From assembly GCF_005696555.1 (NCBI RefSeq), contig NZ_CP040005.1:2418001-2482000 (forward strand): a DNA stretch of 64,000 nt, written 5' to 3'. A program made the translations under genes and the position numbers. Origin of the DNA: Actinomyces sp. oral taxon 171 str. F0337. Lineage in GTDB: Bacteria > Actinomycetota > Actinomycetes > Actinomycetales > Actinomycetaceae. The notes beneath the pieces were generated by a model. That model was given only the letters and a program-made list of their open reading frames with translations, did not search any database and had not been told where the DNA came from. Positions 49,418 through 57,716 of the stretch are shown one piece after another; position 1 is the first letter of the stretch, and every line of letters begins with the position of its first letter.

Positions 49418-50169
49418 GAAGTACCCCGATGAGCTGCGCGAGCGGGCCACGAGGATGGCCTTGGAGGCGCTGGCGGATCCGGCGCGGGCCAAGGGCGCGG
49501 TGCGCAGGTTCGCCGATGAGCTGGGTGTCCATCCCGAGGCTCTGCGTATCTGGGTGAGACAGGCCCGGGACCGAACCAGGGCACCCGGCCTGGCACCACC
49601 ACCGATGAGGCGGCCCGGATCAAGGAGCCGGCGTTGGAGGTCCGAGAGCTGCGTCGGGCCAATGAGATCCTGCGCAAGGCGAGTGCGTTATCTGCGCCCC
49701 GGGCGGAGTGTGAGCGCCGGTAGAGGTCATCGACTCCTTCATCGACGACAACCGGCAGGAGCTCGGGGCCTGGCCGATCTGCACCACGCTCAGCGAGGCC
49801 GGTGTGCAGATCGCCCCGAGTGCTTGACTCACGCCCGTCGTAGCCGTCCTCCATCAGCCAGGTCGTTGTGCAACGAGGTCCTCAAGGCGGAGATATCCAG
49901 GGTCCACAAGAACCAGCTACTCGGTGCTGGGAGCCCGCAAGATGCACGTGATGCGGGGTCGCCCTGAGGTCGCCGAGCGTCACGGTGCCGGTCACGCGGA
50001 GGCGGTGCACCGCCCGTGCGGCTGATGGCCGACCTGGGTCAACCACGGCGTCAGACGCGCCAAGTCCCCGCGCACCACGCGCAGCGCGTCGCGGGAGCAG
50101 TGCCCGGTCGCCCTGGTCAGGCGCCACTTCGAGGCCTTAGCCCTGGGTGGGCTGTGGGTCGCCGACATT

Positions 50170-50193
50170 CCCCCGCAAGCGGGAGGTACCCCC
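50170..50193. repeat. 24-nt hairpin insert in IS3 copy 1
   Basis: A CCCCCGCAAGCGGGAGG core (stem CCCGC/GCGGG) sits exactly after the ADI codons of the integrase core and before SYVRT. Related IS3 proteins read straight from ADI to TYVRT. A similar 25-nt insert occupies the same place in copy 2. Confidence 0.6.
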
Positions 50194-50753
50194 TCCTACG
50201 TGCGCACCTTCTCCGGGTGGGTCTATGTGGCTTTCGTGACTGACGTGTTCTCGCGGCGGATCATCGGCTGGCAGACCACCTACCGGCCAGTGTGCACCGA
50301 CCTGGCCGCCGGCGCCCTGAAAATGGCCGTCTGGCAGCGGAAACGAGCCGGTGCTGACCTGACGGGCCTGGTGCACCACTTGCCCCCGCGGCGTGCAGTA
50401 CCGAGCCATCCGCTACGGGCAGGCTCTGGCCTACTGCGAGGCGGTCGCCTCGGTGGGGTCGAAGGGGGACCTCCTTTCGGCTTCGCTCTGGCTGAGGCGC
50501 TCAAGCTCCTTGTACAAGGCCGAGCTCATCCTTTGGCCAGGAACCTGGCAGGACATCGACGCCGCCCGTGCTAGCCACCACCGAGCGGGTCCACTGGTAC
50601 GGGCACCACCCGGCCACACTCCGCCATCGGCATGCGCACCCCCGCCGAACACGAAGCCGCCTGGGCACTCGACACCCACCGGGGGGGCTTGCCCCTGTTG
50701 TTTGGACATGCTGATTCCGGCCTTTGGGCTGGGGAGAGCGAGATGATCTGAGC

Positions 50754-52079
50754 ATGGCTAGGAAGAGCTACTCTGAGGAGCTTGCGGCGTCAGGCGGTGG
50801 ACCTGTACGAGACGACACCGGGGGCGACGGTGCGTGGGATCGCCCAGGACCTGGGCGTCGAGCGCGGCACGCTGCGCCAGTGGCTGGCCCGGTACGCTAC
50901 CGGGCGTAAGACCGGCGCCGATGGCAGTCCGGCTGTCAGCCCGTTGCGTCCACGCAGGTCCGACGACTCCCGCGGGCGGGCAGACGCAGGAGAATGCCTC
51001 AGAGCCGATCGCGCGCCTGGAGGCTGCCAACGCTGAGCCTCACACTCAGGCCGTCAAGCTCGGCCCGGGGAGCCGGTGGGATCCCTTCAGCAGGCGGCCA
51101 AGCATGTCTCGCTGGTGGAGACGATCCGCTAAGAGCCTGTTCCCCGGTTCGTTGAGGACCACCGGGACACCTATGAGGTCAAACGGCTGCGGGCTGGTCG
51201 AGGTCGCACGCTCGTCCTACTACGCCTGGAGAGCCGGCAGGCCGGCCCGTGAGCGGCGCTCGGCCACCGATGCGGCCCTGAGAGAGCCGATAACGCGCAC
51301 TGCACAAGACCGACCCGGCCATGGGCTCGCCCAGGATCACTGCATCACTGCCGGCCTCAACGAGGCCACCCAGGAAGCAGGAGGGCGTGTGAACCGTAAA
51401 CGGGTCGCTCGGCTGATGCACGCCGCGGGTACCCGCCGGCTACCGCAGGCGGCGCCGGGTGCGCACCACCGTGCCGGCCCGGTCCGGCACGGTGGTGCCC
51501 CGACCTGCTCAAGCGTGACTTCACAGCCCCGGCCCCCAACCACAGGTACGTCGGTGACATTCCCCCACTGCGTGGGAGGTGCCCCCTCCTACCTGCCCCT
51601 GGCCGACGGGACGAACCTGTACCTGGCTACCGTCATCGACTGCGCACGGCCGATGCCTGGTCGCCTGGGCGCTGCGCGACCACATGCGCACGCCCCCTTG
51701 GTCATCGAGGCCCTCCAGCAGGCCGCGGCGCGGCCACTCAAGGGAGCCTGAAGGGCGCCGTGTTCCACTTGCGACCGCGGATCGGTCTATACCTCCAAGG
51801 ACTTCGCCGCCGAGGGCAAGAGGCTCGGGGTGACCCAGTCCATGGGAGCAGGCGGCTCCAGCGCGGCAGGCGCGCCGGCCGAGTCATTCAATGCCACGTT
51901 GAAGCGTGAGGTCCTCATGGACCAGCGATCCTGGGCCGATGAGCGCACCTGCCGGCGCCAGACCTTCAGATGGCTGACCCGCGCACGACACCGTACGCCG
52001 CCACTCCTACTGCGGCCACCTACCCCCAACCACCTACGAGCAACAGACCTCAACCACTACGCTGGCAACCGCCGCGTAA
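50754..52079 (+). pseudogene. IS3-family transposase OrfA/OrfB, frameshifted (copy 2)
   Basis: OrfA starts at ATG 50754 (MARKSYSEE), shifts frame within 30 nt, then reads RQAVDLYETTPGATVRGIAQDLGVERGTLRQWLARYATG and later IARLEAANAE. OrfB pieces include CGLVEVARSSYYAWRAGRPARERR, LNEATQEAGGRVNRKRVARLMHAAG, and ADGTNLYLATVIDCA, then FAAEGKRLGVTQSMGAGGS and ESFNATLKREVLMDQRSWADERTCR with the catalytic Glu. It ends at TAA 52077-52079. Many small indels make it inactive. It differs clearly from copy 1. Confidence 0.85.
51562..51586. repeat. 25-nt hairpin insert in IS3 copy 2
   Basis: A CCCCCACTGCGTGGGAGG core (stem CCCAC/GTGGG) lies between the YVGDI codons and the rest of the integrase core, the same site as the insert in copy 1. 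Being 25 nt it shifts the frame. Confidence 0.6.
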
Positions 52080-52183
52080 ACCAACCCCCGTGTCCAACAA
52101 CAAGGGACAAGGCCCAGGAACAACCACGACCGGCCACCACCACATCCAGCTAAACCAGCCTCCACAAAACCCGGGGCTTGACA

Positions 52184-52576
52184 CCCTACAAACATCCCAG
52201 TCACGGCCAGAGACAGGATCACAAGCAGGCCATAACGCACGTTCCGCCGATGGCGAAAGTTGATCTCTGGGTCAGAGGCTGGCGTCACAGGGCTGTCGTG
52301 GTGACCAACGACATCGGCGGAATGACCTTACTGGTGACGGGATTGAGTAGACACCTTCACCATCACCGGGCGGGTCACGCCACATCCGCACCGACCCACC
52401 AGCCCCCAGAGATCAGACAACCAACCTTCGGCTTTACCAACCCAGCCCGGTGGCGTGTCCCGCCGTCGCCACGCTTCGATGTATGCAGCGGTCGACTGCG
52501 ATGTGTGAGTTACTATAATAACGCGGATTCACTTGAAATAGTGGTCGATCGAGCAAACGCAAGCGAGGAGAATGAC
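52184..52576. other. Intergenic region upstream of the TrmB-type regulator
   Basis: No complete gene; the possible gene fragment above occupies its left part. TATAAT at 52514-52519, inside GTTACTATAATAAC (52509-52522), is a likely -10 element for the regulator gene, with TCGACT (52492-52497) as a possible -35 at 16 nt. The GTTA/TAAC arms could be an autoregulatory site. Confidence 0.45.
52187..52288 (-). pseudogene. Possible 5' fragment of a membrane-protein gene cut by IS3
   Basis: From GTG 52288 the minus strand reads MTPASDPEINFRHRRNVRYG followed by a hydrophobic run LLVILSLAVTGMFVG, then enters the IS3 right end. This looks like a cytoplasmic leader and the first membrane helix. No strong ribosome site is present, so this could be chance. 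On the far side of the nest a matching-strand frame ends at TAG 47879-47881 (QVWPQRY) and might be the tail. Confidence 0.3.
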
Positions 52577-53398
52577 GTGAGCCAGCCGATATTCGGCGAC
52601 ACAGAGGTCCAAGCACTACGCGCAATTGGGTTCACAGAGTGGGAATCGAAGGCGTATTTGACGCTTCTCAATGAGGCCCCTGCCACTGGTTATGGAATTG
52701 CCAAAAGGTCCGGAGTGGCGCGCGCCCGCATATATGAGGTTCTCGATTCCCTCGTATCCAAAGGGGCGGCTCGAGTTTCAAATGGAAAGCCACAGAAGTT
52801 TGCGCCCACAGCCCCGAAAGAATTCCTGAAAGCTCAGCGTCGACAAACAGAGGAATCATTTTCCCGCGCCGATGAGATCCTCCGCAATTTCGGTGCTCGC
52901 GAGGAGAGTGGTAGCGTCATCTGGGATTTACAGGGACGCAGCGACATTATCCTCCGCGCTCAAGATATCATCGGGCGCGCATCCACCAGGCTCCTGTGTG
53001 AAATCTGGGAAGCAGAAGCCGACCGCCTGCATCGAGACCTTGAGGATGCTGCCATTCGTGGGGTTAAAGTCATTGTTGTCGCATACGGTGTCGTCGACTT
53101 TCCGTTTGCTACAGTCTTCCCGCACCCCGGAACGGATGAAGTCACACACGGCCTCGGCAGTCGCTGGCTGGTGGTGTCAGCTGATGATCGTGAAGTCGTG
53201 GCCGGAAGCGTGTCAGGCGACGCCGAATCCCGAGCCGCCTGGACCAGACATCCAGGACTAGTTGTACCGATCACTGAGCTTGTACGCCACGATCTCTACA
53301 AGCTGGAGATGCTCAATGCACATGGTGACATCTTGGAGGAAACCTTCGGACCCGCTCTAGCAACACTGAGAGCGAAGTATAGACCCCTTTCCTGGTAA
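52577..53398 (+). CDS. TrmB-family transcriptional regulator
   Basis: 273 aa. I start at GTG 52577 because GAGGAG lies 6 nt upstream; the frame is open from 52178 but the earlier part is not protein-like. The N-terminal winged helix shows ALRAIGFTEWESKAYLTLLNEAPATGYGIAKRSGVARARIYEVLDSLVSKGAARVSNGKPQKFAP. A short coiled coil follows, then a TrmB C-terminal effector domain (IILRAQDIIGRASTRLLCEIW, GVKVIVVAYG, SRWLVVSADDREVVAGSV). TrmB regulators often sense sugars or other small molecules. It is the only regulator in the island and its base composition is intermediate, so it may control the biosynthetic operon from which IS elements now separate it. Confidence 0.88.
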   Translation: MSQPIFGDTEVQALRAIGFTEWESKAYLTLLNEAPATGYGIAKRSGVARARIYEVLDSLVSKGAARVSNGKPQKFAPTAPKEFLKAQRRQTEESFSRADEILRNFGAREESGSVIWDLQGRSDIILRAQDIIGRASTRLLCEIWEAEADRLHRDLEDAAIRGVKVIVVAYGVVDFPFATVFPHPGTDEVTHGLGSRWLVVSADDREVVAGSVSGDAESRAAWTRHPGLVVPITELVRHDLYKLEMLNAHGDILEETFGPALATLRAKYRPLSW

Positions 53399-53543
53399 TT
53401 ATGGTAAGTTCTTAAGTCTCGGATTTCGCGGATACTGGGTTGCCAGGCTTCGATGACGGCAATCACGGACAGTGTCGATATCTTTCCAGGAATGCTAGCC
53501 GAAATATGACCTCAGTTTTGCAAGAAGAGCACATCACGACTTA

Positions 53544-54492
53544 GAGGTCGCGTCAGTAGGTGCGGTGTGGGAGCGGGGTGCGGGCACAAGGTCCCGGTAG
53601 AAGTGAGTTGTCTGTACTTGCTTCTGTTCCCGGGGTGTTTCCTTGTGCCCGCTGTGCCATCATCGGTGATGGAGCCCTTGTGGGTCCAGTTCGCCGCGTT
53701 GTTGCCTGAGCGCGTTGATAGCCATCCACTGGGGTGTCACCGGTCCCGTATCCCTGACCGTATCGTGTCCGGGCAAGCTCATCCAGGTCCTGGTGCTGGG
53801 GGCGGCCTATGAGAAGGTCGCTGACTCCACCTGCTCAGCGGCCACCATCCGACGCAGACACGGGTGAGTGGATCGCCGCCGGGGTGTTCACCGCCGGCGG
53901 GCAGGCTGCGCTGGAGGCCTACGACAAGGTCGTCGGCCTGGGGCTGGAGGACCTGTGCGTCGACGGCTGCATCGTCAAGGCCCCCTGCGGGGGCCAGGCC
54001 GCCGGCCCCTCACCGGTGGACCGGGGCAAGCAGGGCACCAAGCGCTCAGTCATGGTCGAGGGCCACGGCATCCCCGTCGGCGTGGTGGTTGCGCCCGCCA
54101 ACCGTCATGACTCGCCCCTGCTGGAACCCACCCTGGAGCGTCTGGGCAGGTTCGGCTTCGACCTGCCCGAGCACATCACCGTGCACCTGGATGCCGGCTA
54201 CGACAGCCGCAGGACCCGCGAGCTGCTCGAGGTGCTGGGCTGTGACGCCCGGATCTCCCCCAGAGGCACCCCGTTGCAGGCCGGCCGGCGCTGGGTGATG
54301 CACCAACTCATGGCACACCCGCGGGTTCCGTAGGCTCCAGGTATGCACCGAGGTACGCACCCAGGTGATCGAGGCGTTCATCGCCCTGGCCAACACCATC
54401 ATCACCATCAGGAACCTCATCCACCACGCCTGGACCACCCACCGCTGGGCCCAACGCCCTACCCGCAAGCCCTAACCTAATGACGCGATCTC
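53544..54492 (+). mobile_element. Decayed IS5-family element with TTA target duplication
   Basis: Ends match as inverted repeats: TAGAGGTCGCGTCAGTAGGT (53542-53561) against the complement of 54475-54494, 17 of 20 bases. TTA flanks both sides (53541-53543 and 54493-54495), as expected for this family. About 949 bp. The transposase inside is broken. Confidence 0.8.
53669..54475 (+). pseudogene. IS5-family transposase, frameshifted
   Basis: Begins at ATG 53669 with MEPLWVQFAALLPERVDSHPLG. The frame shifts near 53770 (expected FGKLIQVLVLGAAYEKVADSTCSA), again near 53857 (then EWIAAGVF), and near 54300. The middle part is intact: DLCVDGCIVKAPCGG (first Asp), DRGKQGTKRSVMV, ANRHDSPLL, and HLDAGYDSRRTRELL (second Asp). 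The last fragment has EAFIALANTIITIRNLI and ends at TAA 54473-54475. Confidence 0.88.
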
Positions 54493-54619
54493 TTATTCAT
54501 CGGACGTAGGTGAATATAATTCCGAGGATCGTCGTGATAACTACCGGGAACTGGGTGTTTTTCAGACGCGACTTGTTTTGTGTTTCATGCCGCCTTGGCT
54601 AAGCCAAGGAGTTCTTAAT

Positions 54620-55502
54620 CATTGAAGGTTATTCAGGGGTTGGTGTAGGCGTAGAGGGCTAGGGTGGCTGTGATAGTTTCTTTGAAGGTGTGCAGGGGGC
54701 GCCTGTAGTCGTGGGCCAGGATCTTCCAGGATTTGATGTGCGCGATGGTTCTCTCCACGACATACCGGATTTCATTTAGGGATTTGTTGGCCTGCTTCTG
54801 GGCCTTGGTGAGCTCACTGTTGGGAGGTTTCTTGTAGGGGGTGAGAACCCCGGTTCCGATGTAGCCTTTATCGGCGATGCAGCAGGAGGGGTCGATCTCC
54901 TCCAAGAGACCGGAGGTGGTGATGGCCTTGGTGTCGTGGGTGGCCCCCGGTAGCGGGTCTGAGGCCCACCGCAGGCGCCCGGCGGGGCTGACCAGCACTT
55001 GCAGGCTCAGGCCGGTGCGCTTGTGCTTGCCCGACCACAGGTCCGTCCGATCCTTCCAGCTCCAGCACGCCAGGAGCGTACCGTCGATGATGTGCACGCC
55101 CCCATGGGGGACCTCCTCGACGGTCGCCAGCACAGGCCCCAGGACCCTGGCGATGATCCGGGTGACCACCGAGATCGCCCGCGAGATCGTCGGCTGTGAC
55201 ACCCCCATGATCTCGGCGATCGCCTCCTGGGAGGTGTTGGTGCGCAAATACATCAACGTCGCCCGCACCGCGGCCAGTGGGCCAAGAATTCTTGGCGCCA
55301 AGGAGATCTCAGTATCACCCAGCACCATTTCCACCAGGCAGCTCAACTGCGTTCTGTCCAGGCCCGTGATACCCTTACCCATCACGGCTCGTTCCTGAGA
55401 GGTTTCATGTAGCAATCTGATTCTCTCAGACCAACGAGCCGTCACCCATTCAACACACCGAACCCCTAAACCCCCACACACGCCCCTGAATAACCTTCAA
55501 TG
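54620..55502 (-). mobile_element. Intact IS5-superfamily element with perfect 20-bp inverted repeats
   Basis: CATTGAAGGTTATTCAGGGG at 54620-54639 is exactly repeated in inverse at 55483-55502. The 883-bp unit holds one uninterrupted transposase gene. No clear target duplication is visible. It is the only undamaged insertion sequence in the window. Confidence 0.88.
54633..55382 (-). CDS. IS5-superfamily DDE transposase
   Basis: 249 aa from ATG 55382 (AGGA about 10 nt upstream); the frame opens at 55481 but MGKGITGLDRTQL is the family-like start. An N-terminal helix-turn-helix is seen in TSQEAIAEIMGVSQPTISRAISVV. The DDE triad is in VHIIDGTLLACWSW (Asp), CCIADKGYIGTG (Asp) and RYVVERTIAHIKSWKIL (Glu), with GKHKRTGLSLQVLV between. 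All catalytic parts are present, so it is probably functional. The stop lies inside the left terminal repeat. Confidence 0.9.
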   Translation of the reverse strand: MGKGITGLDRTQLSCLVEMVLGDTEISLAPRILGPLAAVRATLMYLRTNTSQEAIAEIMGVSQPTISRAISVVTRIIARVLGPVLATVEEVPHGGVHIIDGTLLACWSWKDRTDLWSGKHKRTGLSLQVLVSPAGRLRWASDPLPGATHDTKAITTSGLLEEIDPSCCIADKGYIGTGVLTPYKKPPNSELTKAQKQANKSLNEIRYVVERTIAHIKSWKILAHDYRRPLHTFKETITATLALYAYTNP

Positions 55503-55549
55503 GGGTAATAGCCTTCTTCGCGGCCCCGAACTCGCAGCCGCCAAGTCAC

Positions 55550-55673
55550 GGTCGTTCCTTCGCAAGCCAGGCGGCCGCTTTTTCAGGAACTCGTTCTCCT
55601 GACATAACTCATGAACCCGCCTTTAATTTTGTGATCTCGGCCGATTCGGAGGCTTTCTTGCGGTCCTGGTCAG
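55550..55673 (-). pseudogene. IS3-family OrfA remnant
   Basis: On the minus strand, fragments in two frames read ITKLK, VHELCQENEFLKK and AAAWLAKER, the coiled-coil tail typical of IS3 OrfA proteins. A frameshift lies between them and nothing of OrfB is recognisable. Confidence 0.55.
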
Positions 55674-56157
55674 TGACATGATCTTTTCTGTGCTTTGCGA
55701 CCCAGTTACCCACTTCTCTACGCCACAAGATCGTACTAGGCGGCCACCGAGGCGATCATGCAGCCCTTCACCAGTAACCTCAGGCACGACCTGGGCCAAG
55801 CAGTTCCTCCGAGTATTTCACTGCTGGCATGGGATCTATACTATCGACTCGCGGGAAGAACTCCCCTGGCCGAGAAACACCACACACTCCACCATTTTCA
55901 TCAATATACGCATGAAGCACTTCATCCCCTTAGCCACGAAGAAACCCCGCACAAGGCGGGGCTCTACGAATCGGTGCTCGGGAAACTGTTTCATCCCTAG
56001 CTGCCAGCAATAAAGGTAGCGGGGCACCCACCAGACGTCAAGATAACGGAGCCGCTCCGCTGACCGCCCCCCGACGAGCATCAACTGCGACGGCGCTCAC
56101 GCCATCGTTAGGGTGGACGTGCGACACCTGTGGGCTGCAAGGCGGTAGGAGGAGCAC
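55674..56157. other. Island right junction, no intact gene
   Basis: Mixed base composition, no credible coding frame on either strand. It contains the hairpin listed separately and, at its right end, AGGAGGA in front of the membrane-protein gene. High G+C resumes from about 56030. Confidence 0.5.
55945..55961 (-). terminator. Hairpin with U-rich tail on the minus strand
   Basis: CCCCGC/GCGGGG stem with a 5-nt loop; on the minus strand it is followed by TTTCTTC, which fits an intrinsic terminator. No minus-strand gene now reads into it, so it may belong to a lost gene. Confidence 0.45.
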
Positions 56158-56688
56158 ATGAGTGCGCGCAGCATCGCTCACACACCGGACCACGGACACT
56201 GGACGCCGGCCGTCCCCCTGTCTGGAGTGGTCGCCGGAAGGATCCTCCTGGCGATCCTCGAGGCACTCGTTGTCGGGATCGCAGTGGCCATCTGGTCCGC
56301 TCTCACTCACACCGGACTCAGCTCCGACCAGATCACGGGATTCACGATCCTGGCAACCGCGGTATGCGAGACGCTGGACGCAGCATCAATGCGCCTGACC
56401 ATGCGCATCCAGCGCGCCGACGACATGAATCGTGTGGAGCGGGCCATCGCCGCCTTCATCTGCCCCGCCGTCGGAGGCGCCACAGCGGCCATGCTCTTCG
56501 CTCCGGCGCACCTCATCCCGCTCACCGCGCTCACGTGGGCCGCCTCGGTCATCTCGACCTGCGCGTTGGACAAGCCGTGGACCGCACCGATGTCGCATGA
56601 GGAGATGAGGGAACGCAGCCGTCAGGACGACGTCGCCTCCACCGGTACGGCACACCGCCCCGCCCGCTCCCCGTCGGCTCCGTCCTGA
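56158..56688 (+). CDS. Small integral membrane protein, paralogue of the 41093-41665 protein
   Basis: 176 aa, unknown function, with AGGAGGA before ATG 56158. Hydrophobic segments are VSLSGVVAGRILLAILEALVVGIAVAIW-like (about 20-48), ITGFTILATAVCETL, AIAAFICPAVGGATAAMLFA and PLTALTWAASVISTCAL. It shares order, spacing and motifs with the protein at the left border of the island (WSALTHTGLS, ETLDAASMRLTMR, DKPWT). The two genes have the same orientation, as if a tandem pair had been separated by the island. Confidence 0.75.
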   Translation: MSARSIAHTPDHGHWTPAVPLSGVVAGRILLAILEALVVGIAVAIWSALTHTGLSSDQITGFTILATAVCETLDAASMRLTMRIQRADDMNRVERAIAAFICPAVGGATAAMLFAPAHLIPLTALTWAASVISTCALDKPWTAPMSHEEMRERSRQDDVASTGTAHRPARSPSAPS

Positions 56689-56774
56689 CAGCGGTGATCC
56701 CGCCGTCGAGCATGCCGACAGCGGGATCACGAGGGCTCGGACTACTGTCCGCGGGAGTGAGCGGACGCGCCGGG

Positions 56775-57650
56775 TCAGGACTTCTTGAAGTCGTACTGGG
56801 GATGCTTCTTGGCCCAGTCAATGGCGGCCTCGTCCTCCCGGCCCTCGCCGTAGGTGTTGACGACGAGGTCCTCGAGGCTGCCGTAGGTGGCCTCATCCAT
56901 CTTGATGGAGCCGAGCCACTTCGCGATCTCCGGGTACTCCTGCGCAAATCCCTCTCGCCCGAGGAAGTGAAGCCCTTCCCCCTTGCCGAGCGCCCCCTTG
57001 GGGTCCTTCAGGTCCCGCATGTTGAAGGTCGTGTTCGCCCAGAAGGGGTGCCACAAGGTGACCACGATCTCGTTCTTCGCGTCGACCGCTTTCTTGAGCT
57101 CGGCCAGCATCCCGGTGGTGGAGGAGGTCAGGAACTTCATGTCCCCCAGATCGTAGGCGGGAATCACGTCCTCCTGCGACACCTTGGTCAGGCCTGCACC
57201 CGGCTCAATACCGACGATCTTGTTGTCGATCTGCGAGGCGTGGGACTTGATGTCCTCGATCGATTTCATCGAGGAGTAGTCCGGGACGGACCAGCACAGC
57301 TTGGCCGAGTCGTAGTAGGTCCCCAGGTCCTCGATGTACGTGCGGTACTTGTCCATGTAGCTCTTCTGGGTGACGTCCGGCCACGCAGAGGGGAAGAGAT
57401 CGACCGCCCCCTGGCTGAGGCCGGCGTAGAGCGGTCCGGCCTCACTGAGATCCATGAGCTTGATCTGGTAGCCGGCCTTCTCCAGCTGGGTCTTGAGCAG
57501 GTGGGTCATGGACAGTCCATCGCTCCATGACGGAAGGAAACCGAGTCGAAGCCGTTTTCCCCCGCCGGAGCCCTGACCGCAGGCGGACAGAGCGCCCGCT
57601 GCCGTCAGAGAGGCGAGGGCGGCGGTGAACGTGCGGCGGGAGGTCTGCAT
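56775..57650 (-). CDS. opuAC: Glycine betaine/osmoprotectant ABC transporter substrate-binding lipoprotein
   Basis: OpuAC/ProX-type binding protein, 291 aa. I use ATG 57650 with GAAGGA 5 nt upstream. The N-terminus MQTSRRTFTAALASLTAAG followed by LSAC indicates a lipoprotein, with a possible Tat signal. The domain shows LGFLPSWSDGLSMTHLLKTQLEKAGY, DLFPSAWPDVTQ, GIEPGAGL and VTLWHPFWA, whose aromatic residues would cage the quaternary amine. It lies 66 nt downstream of the permease gene in a three-gene operon. Confidence 0.92.
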   Translation of the reverse strand: MQTSRRTFTAALASLTAAGALSACGQGSGGGKRLRLGFLPSWSDGLSMTHLLKTQLEKAGYQIKLMDLSEAGPLYAGLSQGAVDLFPSAWPDVTQKSYMDKYRTYIEDLGTYYDSAKLCWSVPDYSSMKSIEDIKSHASQIDNKIVGIEPGAGLTKVSQEDVIPAYDLGDMKFLTSSTTGMLAELKKAVDAKNEIVVTLWHPFWANTTFNMRDLKDPKGALGKGEGLHFLGREGFAQEYPEIAKWLGSIKMDEATYGSLEDLVVNTYGEGREDEAAIDWAKKHPQYDFKKS

Positions 57651-57716
57651 GGCGTTCCTTCGATATGTGCCCCGCGCCGGCGAGGGCGAAGCAGAAAAGC
57701 GTCGTCGAGTCATGGG

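Larger units (their letters stand above)
47983..50690 (+). pseudogene. IS3-family transposase OrfA/OrfB, interrupted and frameshifted (copy 1)
   Basis: OrfA starts at ATG 47983 (MGQKKY) and resumes after the IS256 insertion at 49426 with PDELRERATRMALEALADP, then the helix-turn-helix ADELGVHPEALRIWVRQAR. A frameshift near 49583 moves the leucine-zipper part (TDEAARIKE, ELRRANEILRKAS) to another frame. OrfB fragments include IDSFIDDNRQELGAWPIC and the integrase core piece WVYVAFVTDVFSRRIIGWQTTYRP, then ATTERVHWYG near the end. Several stops and shifts make it inactive. Confidence 0.85.
47931..52183 (+). mobile_element. Nest of decayed IS3-family elements with an IS256 element inside
   Basis: The left end TGAACCGTCCCGGGTTTGAT (47931 on) and the right end at 52158-52183 are inverted repeats sharing CCCGGGTTT and TGGAGGC. 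Between them are one IS3 element with the IS256 element in its orfA (to about 50690) and a second IS3 element (about 50695-52183). The internal boundary between the two IS3 copies is blurred. All transposase frames are broken except by chance. Confidence 0.75.

Noticed and set aside
51241..52183. CRISPR-like or phage origin for the repeat-rich 48-56 kb stretch
   Set aside because: The repeats are IS ends and hairpins; there are no regularly spaced direct repeats, integrase or phage structural genes.
55099..55110. CCCCCATGGGGG palindrome in the intact transposase, as a third copy of the IS3 hairpin insert
   Set aside because: It lacks the GGGAGGTRCCCCC half and encodes EVPHGG, which I cannot show to be an insertion.
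55678..56013. 111-codon plus-strand frame at the island's right border
   Set aside because: Mixed composition, no ribosome site, and it runs through a terminator-like hairpin.
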